Below are positions 1 through 10,900 of a stretch of 21,035 nucleotides of DNA, piece after piece; position 1 is the first letter of the stretch; every line of letters starts with the position of its first letter. The DNA is from an uncultured Brevinema sp. (lineage in GTDB: Bacteria; Spirochaetota; Brevinematia; Brevinematales; Brevinemataceae), in NCBI GenBank assembly GCA_947036575.1, contig CAMQSH010000014.1, forward strand, positions 1 through 21,035, written 5' to 3'. The notes beneath the pieces are model-generated. The model had not been told where the DNA came from. It saw nothing but the letters and a program-made list of their open reading frames with translations, and did no database searches. The position numbers and the translations under genes were made by a program.

Positions 1-203
1 CAGCATTTGGTAATCCCTATTTTTCTACTAATATTTTTGGTCCTATGGAAACTATTGCTATGCAAATTTATAAAAACTCTACCTCACCTAATGCCAACCT
101 CATCGCAAATGCTTGGGGAGCATCATTAGCTTTGGCAGTTATTGTCTTAGTTTTAAATTTAATTGTAAAGCCTTTTATTGATAAAATAAAAATAAAATTT
201 TAA
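1..203 (+). CDS. pstA: Phosphate ABC transporter permease PstA, C-terminal fragment
   Basis: Partial gene, cut at its 5' side by the window edge. The frame beginning at base 3 is open for 66 codons and stops with TAA at 201-203. It encodes a periplasmic-looking stretch with METIAMQIYKNS, a short N-A-x-A-W-G-A segment and a final hydrophobic helix (LALAVIVLVLNLIV), ending in a lysine-rich cytoplasmic tail. This matches the end of PstA/PstC-type permeases, in which a last transmembrane helix is followed by a short basic tail. PstA is one of the two membrane subunits through which PstB drives ATP-dependent phosphate import. The call relies mainly on pstB starting 45 nt downstream on the same strand, the usual pst gene order. 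PstC would be less likely in this position. Confidence 0.8.
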   Translation, partial: AFGNPYFSTNIFGPMETIAMQIYKNSTSPNANLIANAWGASLALAVIVLVLNLIVKPFIDKIKIKF

Positions 204-248
204 TAATAGACTTATTAATAATATACTATAAGTAAAAAGGATTTTTTT

Positions 249-1061
249 ATGGAAATTGGTAATAAAAAATTTGTTGATCCATTAACATCTTCTCAGCGTA
301 TCAAAAAACCTGGTATTATTGATGTTAAAGATCTAAGTGTATACTATGGCGAAACTCAAGTACTCCAATCTGTTGATATGCATATTCCAGAACATCGTAT
401 TATTGCTATTATGGGTCCTTCAGGTTGTGGTAAATCTACTTTATTAAGAACATTTAATAGAATGAACGAGCTTATTGATGGTTGTTCTTATAAAGGTAGT
501 GTTCTTCTAAATCAAGAAAATATTTTTGAGATGGATTCTATTTCCTTAAGACGGCGTGTTGGGATGGTTTTTCAGCACCCAAACCCCTTCCCTACAATGA
601 GTATTTATCAAAACGTTATTGCTGGATACACACTGAATGGAGCAAAATTAAGTAAAGCTGAAGCTGATCAATTAGTAGAAGAATCCCTCCGAAAAGCTGC
701 CCTATGGGATGAAGTCAAAGACAAATTACATAACAAAGGATCTTTTCTTTCTGGTGGGCAACAACAGCGTCTTTGTATCGCTCGTACACTAGCAATGAAC
801 CCAGAAGTCTTACTCTTAGATGAGCCGACCTCTGCACTTGATCCAAAATCAACATCGATGATTGAGTCACTACTTATCACCTTAAAAAAATCAGTTACTA
901 TTATATTAGTGACGCATAACATCGCTCAAGCTGGTAGGGTTTCTGATTATACAGCCTTTATGTATTTGGGCGAGCTCATAGAGTATGACACCACCAAAAA
1001 AATGTTTACCGTTCCTAAAAACAAAAAAACAGAAGAATACCTCACCGGTAAATTTGGCTAA
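249..1061 (+). CDS. pstB: Phosphate ABC transporter ATP-binding protein PstB
   Basis: The 270-residue cytoplasmic ATPase that powers the PstSCAB phosphate importer. All nucleotide-binding motifs are present in order: Walker A GPSGCGKST (56-64), Q-loop glutamine in VFQHPNPFP (Q109), signature LSGGQQQR (167-174), Walker B VLLLDEP (187-193) and H-loop VTHN (H223). The Q-loop followed by PNPFP-x-S-I and the early RMNEL are PstB hallmarks. The length is slightly above the common ~250 because of a ~20-residue N-terminal extension before the core. The ATG has a site AAAAGGA at 235-241, separated from it by a run of seven T. It lies 45 nt after pstA with no terminator between, so the two are probably co-transcribed. 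phoU, often next to pstB, is instead at 13365-14018 on the other strand. Confidence 0.97.
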   Translation: MEIGNKKFVDPLTSSQRIKKPGIIDVKDLSVYYGETQVLQSVDMHIPEHRIIAIMGPSGCGKSTLLRTFNRMNELIDGCSYKGSVLLNQENIFEMDSISLRRRVGMVFQHPNPFPTMSIYQNVIAGYTLNGAKLSKAEADQLVEESLRKAALWDEVKDKLHNKGSFLSGGQQQRLCIARTLAMNPEVLLLDEPTSALDPKSTSMIESLLITLKKSVTIILVTHNIAQAGRVSDYTAFMYLGELIEYDTTKKMFTVPKNKKTEEYLTGKFG

Positions 1062-1110
1062 GATTAGTCAATCTATCGTTCGATCCCTTCCATTATCAAT
1101 CTATACAAAT

Positions 1111-1147
1111 AAAAAGCACACTAGGCTTATGCTAAGTGTGCTTTTTT
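1111..1147. terminator. Bidirectional intrinsic terminator between convergent genes
   Basis: Stem AAAAAGCACACT (1111-1122) pairs with AGTGTGCTTTTTT (1135-1147) around a 12-nt loop. On the + strand it ends in T6 and closes pstB. On the - strand it ends in TTTTTATTTG and closes the gene ending at 1176. Confidence 0.88.
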
Positions 1148-1175
1148 AGATTTGTGAGTAAAATTACTTCAAACT

Positions 1176-1841
1176 TTAAGTAATATTTAATATCCTGTAT
1201 TGTTCATACTCTGAGATCTCTATATGTTTAATCGCTACTTTTTTATCGAAGATAGGTCCATCAACAACGATAGTATGATACTCGCCATTTTCACCACAAG
1301 GATCTGCTCCACTCTCTTTGATTTGGGTAACGAGTTCTTTTGTTAGTTTTTGTCCTAATAAATCTTTGGGCAAAAATTCTGTATTCACGACTTTGATGAT
1401 AGCCTCAAAGCCCAGATCTATAAATTCATGAGTGAGCGATTCTCTATCTTCTTGCCAAAGTGGAAAGATAGACTCCATACCTACTTTATTCGTTCTTTCT
1501 GTACACCAATCTCTATGTTCTTGTATATCTATATCTCCAAACACACAAATTTTGGCATTCGTTTCGGCTGAAGCTCTTTTCAAAGTTTCCTCATAGGTAT
1601 CAAGATAATTTTGAGCACCTGTGGATTCTATAAAATACACAGGGATTTTTAGAGAGTCAGCGATCTTTTGAATAACTATCCGAGGAACAAGATGAAACCA
1701 CGACACTTGGGTGGCTTGATTGATGGTGATTAGTAGTCCTACGGCTTGGTGATTTTGCTGAAGCATTCTGTAGAGAGCGAGGGTACTATCCTTTCCACAA
1801 CTATAAGACACTAAAAATTTTTCCATAAAAAGATTTTTCAT
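1176..1841 (-). CDS. Dph6-type ATP-pyrophosphatase (diphthine--ammonia ligase family)
   Basis: A 221-residue protein of the adenine nucleotide alpha-hydrolase fold (ATP_bind_4 / Dph6 family). The PP-loop is SCGKDST (14-20). The family's most diagnostic block is at 178-190 (GADPCGENGEYHT), followed by VVDGP-x-F. A G-D-I (102-104) and PLW (127-129) also fit the family. In eukaryotes and archaea Dph6 amidates diphthine on EF2. Bacteria lack diphthamide, so the substrate here is unknown, and only ATP-dependent amidation or adenylation chemistry can be inferred. Start: ATG at 1841 has a strong GAGAGGAG four to five nt upstream. A second in-frame Met at residue 6 has no such site. It is monocistronic, with terminators on both sides and a possible promoter at 1859-1887. 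Confidence 0.85.
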   Translation of the reverse strand: MKNLFMEKFLVSYSCGKDSTLALYRMLQQNHQAVGLLITINQATQVSWFHLVPRIVIQKIADSLKIPVYFIESTGAQNYLDTYEETLKRASAETNAKICVFGDIDIQEHRDWCTERTNKVGMESIFPLWQEDRESLTHEFIDLGFEAIIKVVNTEFLPKDLLGQKLTKELVTQIKESGADPCGENGEYHTIVVDGPIFDKKVAIKHIEISEYEQYRILNIT

Positions 1842-1858
1842 CGTAATCTCCTCTCATT

Positions 1859-1887
1859 ATTATAGGCGACTTTGGTATATAAAACAA
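1859..1887 (-). promoter_or_regulatory. Possible promoter of the Dph6-type gene
   Basis: Read on the - strand: TTGTTT (1887-1882), 17-nt spacer, TATAAT (1864-1859). The predicted start of transcription would fall within or just before the ribosome site at 1848-1855, giving an unusually short leader. That makes this a tentative call. Confidence 0.4.
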
Positions 1888-1890
1888 ATA

Positions 1891-1925
1891 AAAACCCCTC
1901 TCAGTGTTATCTGAGAGGGGTTTTT
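1891..1925 (-). terminator. Intrinsic terminator of the giant lipoprotein gene
   Basis: A 14-bp stem: AAAACCCCTCTCAG (1891-1904), loop TGTTAT, then its complement (1911-1924). Four consecutive G-C pairs and, on the - strand, a trailing TTTTTATTTG. It lies about 20 nt past the stop codon of the giant gene. Confidence 0.92.
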
Positions 1926-1946
1926 TAATTTTCCATATCTACCTAG

Positions 1947-4900
1947 TTAAAATGGATACCAACCAGTAGTTCGAACATTATTAGCTTGCTTCTCATATGC
2001 GTAATCTCCGATGTTACTTCCAGGAGTATCATGTAGGAAGCCACTGATTCTTTGGAAATCGAGCCCAGATTTTGGTTTAAAAAATATCATTCTACCCTCG
2101 TTTCCGCTTATTTTAAAGGACATAAATGTTCCTGATAATTTTCCATATCCACCTACTGCAAATGTGAGAGTTCCAGAGTTTGACACATCTTTTAAAAATA
2201 TTTGAGAAGTGGTTTTTGAAATAACCGTACCACCATCACCTCTATATTCAATATCTATTACATAAATATTTATTCCATTTGCAGTTACTTGTTTAGGAAA
2301 TACTGACATGTGTCGAGTACCCGGCTCCGTAAAATCACCAATTGTTTGATATGAATTACCATGAATATTAGCCATATAATACGTTTTGCCAATGAAGCCA
2401 GCAAACTCCTTTCTTCTATGTTGTGAAGAAGACCATGAAAACGATCCATTATAGAATGGTATAGCACTAAGATTTTGTGTAGCTTTTTCCTTGGTCTCAC
2501 CATAAGCCCATTTATGTTGCAATAAATTCGCTCCTGTTCCTAATGCCATCGTATGATAGTTATTAAATATAACATTACTCCAGTGAGAAGTCGTAGTTAT
2601 AGCGTTATTCGCGACAGTTGGCGATGTATTTCTAACCTGTGCTGGGTTATGGAGTCTAAATATTATAGGATCTTTACCAGAACTGTGTATCGTTTGTACC
2701 AAGAGTTTCATCCCGTTTTTATCATAGCCTCCAGATGATCCAGGAGAACCTCCAGATCCAGTTGTTGATCCATCTTCATTCGGCCAAGTACCACCTGGTA
2801 GTCCACCTGTTCCAGTTGCACCCCAGTCAACAGATGTTTCTGGTTTTAATCTTATAAAAGCAAAATACGTATCTGGTGACCCACCAAACGGAAGAGGATC
2901 ATTGCCGTCTTCCCAAGATTTTTTAGTTACCTTACCACCTTCAAGGAATTTGAGAGAAAGTTGGTTTCCAGCGGCAAAAAACTGAGTACCTTTATTATAG
3001 TTTCCGGTTGCTCTCTTTTCTTTACCATCTTCTCCAACAAATGTTCTATAAATATCCCCAGAAAGGATATAAGGGACAAAATGTTCTTGTTGAGCAATAT
3101 GCTCACTAACAATATGTGGAGTATATTGTCTCATATCAGTTGCTCTGCTTACTAGATCTGCTTTAGCTAGTCTTGCTGCATCTGCCAAACTAACACTAGA
3201 TTTACCATAGCCAAGCATTATTTGATTATCGCTATTTATTTTTATGGAGAATACAGTATTTTCAAATAAATCTTTTAATTCGCCAATAGTAGTAGTAGTA
3301 TCTTCTGTTCCATTAGGAGCTGTACCTTTAAGTATTACAAAAGTACCCTCATTTGGACTTATATACTCTAACATTCGGATTCTTGTTTGTAGATCACCTT
3401 CATTCCTACCATTCCTAAAGTGTTCTATTCTCAAAGAATCTACTCTGTCAGTTATAAGGGTGTTAAATCTAAAAACATAGTAATCGTCCTTAGCAAAGTA
3501 TCCTTCTCTATTGTTAAAACGAGATGTGCCGTTACCAGTTTTAAAGAATCTACTATCAGCCAACATAGCTAAACCTGTTTTTGTCTGAGATGTAGTACCA
3601 GCATTTATATCCTTGCCATCTACAGTGAAATAACTCTGTGGAGTCGTAGATAAGTCTCTTAATTTTTCTATGAGTCTCTTATCCATATCAGAAAGTATTG
3701 ATAATCGTTCGTGTGTCCAATAACTATATTTATATGTAGTTTTTCTATTTTCTAAAGCTGTAGTTTTTCGCTTTGTGTCTCCTTTTGTTGTCTCATAAGT
3801 AATTATAAATTGATTCGCATTAAGTAATGTTACATCTATAAATTTCTGATCCAAAACAGAACCTGTGTCACTTGTTACAGCTACAGCATAGAATAAACCT
3901 GTTTTAGGGTAAGTATTTGGATCATTGTAAGAAACTCCTTCAATTATAGATAAATTATAATTGTGAGTGCTTCTTACTCCATTCGCCATGGTTATCAATT
4001 GTAGAGTATTTGCTTCTGCATTAAAAGTATATGTCATTGTATTTCTAGGATCATAGATCCCATTAGGGATTTGATCTGATGTTCCTGTAGAAATAGCTCC
4101 TATAGGTTCCTCACTTAGCTCAATTAAAAGATCTTTTGGTAGGATTACTGTATTTTTATCTACATTTAATGCCCATAGGGTATTCCACGCATCGCGTTGT
4201 CCACTCAAAGTATTAGGTACAACTCCTGTGCCTGGGATTGTTAGTTTAGTATATTTTCTACCAGCTACTTGAATTTTAAATGCACCCGTTGATCCAACAT
4301 CTTTAAAACCTATCATCTTACCATGCTCTGGATGTGATGTTGAAGAGCCTATAAGGCTGAAATATCCTTCACTATCACTAGTATCTCCACCATCAACTAA
4401 AGACATGCTATATCGATGAGTTATAGGATCAGCATTATTACTTATTGTTGTTATAGCAACCTGTGCTATAGCATTTTCCAGTGTAAAGGTATATTCATAT
4501 ACACTTTTAGAATCATAGTAGTCTACTGCTTCATTTTCATCTGCCTGAGTTTTTTTATGACGAGTAACTTCGACTATTGGTTGACCTGAAGTAGTTGATC
4601 TATTGTATAAAGTAGTAAACACTTGTCCTAGTACTGTTATGTCTCGTTCTCTATGCAACTTTCTTCTGACCACACCAGCAACAGTTCCACCATCACGTAC
4701 TGTTTTTGCATCGGTGATTGTATTTGCAGTTACATATGTAACTGTTCTTTCAGTTGCTGGATTACTAGTATCATGACTTATTTCTACTGCCATAAATTTC
4801 TCGTTGAACGCTCCTACTCCATTCAATTGAAAGATTGCCTTGGTAGTACTTTCATCTTCAATCATCAAAATATCATAAAGTCCACTGTCCGTTACTGAAC

Positions 4901-7900
4901 CTGCTACAACTTGCTTTATTTCGACCCTTTTTTCAGCAGTTCTAAAACTCCAATCTGTTGTATTAGCTTCGGTATATACTGGGTTAGCATCGTCAAACTC
5001 TTTTGTTACCCATATAGTATTATGTAGTCCTAAGCTTTCTGGAACCCTATAGCTTGCATCAAGAACAGATTTGGAGACATAGTTCCAATGGAGTAAAGCA
5101 CTTAAGTTTCTTTCTGCCACTATTTGTGACTCTCCAATAGCAAGTTTCACTTTTGTTTCATCTGCAAATCGACCAACTTCTAAGGCTACATATTGGTTTG
5201 AAAGTACATCATCAAAGTCCCCAGCTAATTCTTCCGTGATACCATACGGAAGAATAACTCCTTTATAATCATCTGTATTTTCTATGATTTTTAACAAAAA
5301 TGTTGCACTATCACCAGCTATTACTGTATGGTCAAACGTACTACGGAGACTTGCTTTAAAATCATAAACTTCAGAAATTGTACTAGCAGATAATCTAAAA
5401 GCAAATTTATTAGCATCTGTAGGTCCATCGAGTATATCTCTATTTTCATCTACAGGCATAAACCAATCATTTCGATCATGTAATGTTTTAGTTACCCGAT
5501 GTGTATTCCTTAATATTGGTATTGGTATCAGTTTTGGATCGAGTGCATTGTTTCTATTCCTTCTAGCGACCGCTACGGTTGAACCTATCCCGAAAACAAT
5601 ACCTGTTTCTCCTTTTCCTAATATACTACCATTAAGCTCAACATCATTAAAACCAAATGCCCAATACTCGATTATACTTGCGCTACCACCCACTCCCGTA
5701 CCAATTGGAGTCTCAAGATCAAGATCAGCACTCGCTGTAGGTATGACCGTGAACTCGTTACCTTTAAATGCAAACTTTAAATCATCTCTAGTATTATCAA
5801 CCACTTTCCACATAAAGTTAGGATGGTCATGATTATCATTCTCAACATTAAGTGGTTGTATACGATAATAGTTTGTTGACTTGGTCGTGCTGTTACGCAC
5901 ATACAAAACTAATCGCTGTTTAGTATCTAAATATATTTCGTCTGTATTGTCTTTATTGTAAGTATAGATGTCTTGACCAAGATCTAGCGTTCCCAAACCA
6001 TCTTTACCACCTGCATTGAAAAATTCTACTAACAAACGATCATCTATAATAACAGATGTTTGATCAAATAAATTTTTTGCTTTATCAATATTTTCTAAAG
6101 CATCCTCTGCTTCAGTAAGTGTGTCATACTTATAAAATTTAGCTCCATCACTACTATCAAAAATAACAGCAACATATTTTCCATGATACTCACCAGGCAT
6201 AGCAGCACCTCTTGGACCTTTAAGATACAATATACCTTTATTTGCATCTTCTTGTGCTGATTTAACTTTAATAGTTTTATACACTGTTAAAGTTGAAACA
6301 GTCTTACCATCTAATGCAGATGTACGCTTAATAGCACTAGCAGTTAAGGCATCAAAGGCATCAGAAAAAGACCATTCTGTTGTGTCATGAGATAAGTAAA
6401 TACCATCTTGATCTACAAAAAATTGATTTTCAACTTTTAATTTGTCTAAAACTTCAGTACCTGACACTACAGATTTTTCTGTTCTATATCTAAATGTTGC
6501 TTCAGTAGTTGTAGGAATATTAGCTGTGTGCCACTCTCCACTAGTATTTGTAAAAGTTACCAATTCTGCTTCATCAAGTGTTTTAATAGAGGCTACATCA
6601 TCTATATCAGGTAAACGAATAACAATATATTTATTTGCATCTGGTGTACCAACACCACCACGAAGTAATGCAATAGCTCTCTGCTGATCAGTACCTGCAG
6701 CTCCCTCCATAGATGCTAGCATTTCATAACTATAGATATCCTCACGACGAGGTAACTCAACACCGTCGAGTTTATCAGTATCGGACGCTCTATTAGATAT
6801 TATTATAGTTTTAGCTGGATATACTACAGTATCTCCATCTTTAATTTCATTAGGAATAATAGTATAAGTTTTTGTTAATTTAGGATCATAAATGTTTAGA
6901 TTTCCTGATTCTGCATATCCGAGTTCTACATAAGCTCCAAATGGCTGTGCATCAGGTAATACTGTGCCTGTTTGAGAATGTCTTTTTGCAGCTTCTTCAA
7001 ATACAGCTCCAGTAATTTTAATAAACTCAGAAGAGAATAAGTTCCATTTATTAGCTTTGTCTTCATGTTTTGCTGTAACATCATTTATAGAGTTACCTGT
7101 AGAAACTCTTGCCTTTTTACCAGCTGAACCTGCTACAGTTGTTGGAACTTCATCAAATTCTAGATATAAATATTTTGTATCATAATCCCCAACCCCTCTT
7201 AAGTAATAGATACTTGATGTAGTTGTAGGGTTTCCTACGTTTTCCATACTATAACTAAGAGGAGTTGTTGGCGATCCTTTATAATTTAGAACTTCTAAAC
7301 GATACCCTTCACCAAAAGGATTAAATCTATATTCTAAAACATCACTAGGATTAAATTCAGGAAGAGGGTTACCATCTGGAATAATTCCAGCACCTGTACT
7401 TACCTCAGTAGAGCCTAAGCTACTAGTATCAGCTGTGTCTTTTCTTGTTAAAGACCAATTTCCTACACTAGCAGCAGCATCTATAAGAGTGTCATTAGCT
7501 ATAGCTTTACCATGGGTATACCAGTTATAGACATTATCCCTAGCTAAATCTTCAAATTTACTTTGAGCAGCACTCAAATCAACGTCCATACCTACTCTCA
7601 TGAATTTTTCTTTGTCGCCAGTACCAAGTTCTAAGACTACAAATTGATTTGAGTTAACACTATTCTTTCTAAAAATCTGAAAACTAGCCGTAGTACGAGT
7701 ACTACTTAGTAATTTTATTCCATGACGACCAGCTTCTGCAGGAACACCTGCATCCGCACTTATAAGTATATCATGAACAGTACTACCTGTATTATTATTA
7801 AAATCAGCACCAGCTGTATTTGTCGTTTTTTCAAAATTCCAACGTGCTGTATCGTCTGGATCATAGGTGTAATTTGGACCTTTTAATTCTGACCAACCCT

Positions 7901-10900
7901 TATCATCATAGCTTTTTGCTGTCATAATTGACTCAAAACTTCTTTGAGCAGAACCTTTAACTCTAAAATTCCATTCTGAATAATTTTCCATAGCAATAAT
8001 AGCTGCTGATCGAGCCACATCTGCATCAATTCCTACAGGTACAGCTGCCAATCTCATAGATTCCCCATCAAACTCATGTCCACCATATCCATATGCAGGA
8101 ATAGAAGGTATTGGGGCTATAGTTGTTGCTAATTCATTTCCTATACCTATAGCAACCACATGATTATGATATCTTCCAGTAGAAGGAGTAACTGTATCTG
8201 TTAAAAGAAAAGTTCCTCTATGTGATGATATATCTGATCTAGAAGCAAAATTATATGTGTCTTCTCTAGCAGTAGTACCAGTGCCACTATTTATAGTTTT
8301 GACTATAACTTGAAGTCTATTCTCAGGTTTAAATGTCCACTCTTCATATGTCGTAGTTGCATCTAATTGATAAGCAGCTTCATCTAATCTTACCCATAAT
8401 CTACCTGCTGCTAAATCAAAGGCACGTGCTGCTATAGTCGCAGATCTAATATCTTGCATCTGTTGCATATCCGTTTCAAGAGTGGTTGAATCTACAGCAA
8501 CGTTTTTATCTGCATTAATAACAGCCTTGAAGTCAGAAACCGCACTAAGAGGTGTACTACCTGGAGTACCATTCATTCTATGATTTCTTATACTAACAAA
8601 TTTTCTATTATATGGAGCATCACTTAAACTTGGATCTGTAGCCGATCTCAAATAAAACAAAGCATTAGCTCTTGTTCCAGGTCCTGTAAGAGAATCTGCT
8701 TCTATCATATACACAGTATAAGTAGCTTCAATATTATTATTATCATTTTTATGGGTTATTTTTACAGTTTTTCCATCTGTATTAAAAGCCCATGTTTCTG
8801 TATCATCACGAGAGTATGTACCTTGTTTCATCCATACAAAAGATGGAGTACCATATCCACCCGCAGTAGTAGCATCAGATACAAAACTAGTGAAAGCAGC
8901 AAGATTATTTGCATTTGCATAAGGATCAATATATGGTATATATGCATCTCTTAAATTTCTTTTAGCTTCATTATAACTATTGCCAAAAGCAAAGGCTACA
9001 CCTTCAGTTGCCACTGGTCCATTACCTACTGGAGCTGTAGGTGCTTTAGCTTTTAATGCCATATAATTGTTTAATAAAGATCCCGATCCAGTTAATCGAA
9101 TTACAGCTTCATACTCAGAATCACTAGTCTTTTTATCTTCCATTATATCATAGGTATGAGTAACTGCACCAAGTAATTGACCATTAATATTATTATCTAC
9201 TGTTATAGTTGGATTGCCATCAACATTTACCCCAAAGGATATCTCCTGCCCATTTTTATAATCATCCATTTTATCAGTCGGATCCACAGAAGCCCATTTA
9301 TTCCCATCTACCATATCTAATGCATTATGAGTCATGATAACTTCATTTTTATCTTGATGAGTTGTTTCTAATGTGGTAAATGCAGCTTGATTACCAATAG
9401 GAGTTACTGTCCCCCCTGCTGAAATATTCTCTAAATCTGTAGGATTACCGTTCAATATAAGTCTAATATTCTTTTTAGCATCCGTACCATTTTGAACATC
9501 TATTCTCAAATACTGATTATTCAAAGGTAAATTTTGTCCCTGAAGTTGTACAATACCAGTATCTAGACCACGATCAGAAGTAACAAGAAATGTATATTGC
9601 TCTGTAGAACTACCACCAGATCCATTAGTACTGGTAATATCAAGAATTGAAGTACCATATGTAAAAGTATAATATTTAGTATTCCAAGGAACATACTTAC
9701 CATTAGGAACACCATCCTCAAGTTCAGATTGCATAAAAGTTATACCTGAGATATTTTCTACTACTTTTGAATCTTTTGGTGCAGATGCTTCTGCATGGTA
9801 ATTATAAGATGTAGCCATTCTAGTAACTTCATCTTTAGTAGTCTGCTCAATAGGATCTATATGAATAAAACCTTTATTACCATGTTCACCAACACCAGTT
9901 CTTACAGATATATGCTGTCCTACTAAGTTGCCTGGACCATTATTTAGCTTTTCTTCTAAACAAAATGTAGCATATATATCTGAAGATTGTGCTGTAGTTT
10001 TTAGAGAATATTTAGTAGTAGGATAAGGTTCAGAAGCTCCTGGCATTATTTCTATAATAGAAACAGCTATATCACCGTCTGTATCAAATATTAGTTTATA
10101 AGTATGATCGAATTTATAACTAGGTATAACATCATCATCTGGTCTAGGAGTTGGAACTACTCCAGGTGCGAAGGCTGCTCCAGCAACCCCAGAAGGATCA
10201 GGATAAATCATAGCAACCCACGGATTAAATCTTTCCATGGCAGAAATAACTTTATGGTCAGAAGGTAAAGCAGATTTTTCATATAAATTGAGTGTTTGGA
10301 CTCTGGATAAAGCAGAACGTGCTTCTTCTAAAGTAAAACCAATAGCATATTTTGCTTGATTGTGATGGATATCTGTCCCTAATTCAATAGCAACATATCT
10401 ATTATGCATAGAAGCAGTTGGATCAGGTGTCTCAAAATCTTCTGAATACCCTTTTAGTTGAAATATACCATTTGTTTTATTATTATCAACAACAATCTTA
10501 ACTTTATAAAAAGATGTATCTATTATTTCACCAGAGAAAGCTATATATTTTAGTTTTCTTGTTTCAGGATTTGCATCTAAAAAATCATAATGTTCTGTAT
10601 CTTTTGGATCATAACTAACACTACCTAAGGCATTTTCTCTAAATGTAACCCATGTAGCCGTACCAACTGCTCCCAACTCTTCAACTAATCTATAAGGAAG
10701 TCTAGCTGTTTTCTTATCTTGATATACATACTCTGCATCATTATCTGCCATATCTTCTAGCTCACTTACAGCATCATTAGAAGTAAAGATATCTCTAGAA
10801 AGAGGCTTAAAATCAGCATACATAAATTCTGTGCCTTCAACATTCTTTCGTATAGTACGGAGAAGACCCCAATGATTATTATATTTACCTAGACCTTCCA

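Noticed and set aside
668..922. 84-codon frame on - inside pstB
   Set aside because: Lies wholly opposite conserved ATPase motifs and has no independent support.
3285..3301. AGT/ACT trinucleotide run inside the giant gene
   Set aside because: Encodes four threonines in a linker. A triplet repeat cannot shift the frame, so it is not a phase-variation switch.
2011..8954. Several 61-94 codon frames on + opposite the giant gene (e.g. 2011, 3244, 4653, 5548, 6442, 8751)
   Set aside because: All are antisense to one long coding frame, mutually unrelated, and lack promoters or ribosome sites. Expected by chance over 10 kb.
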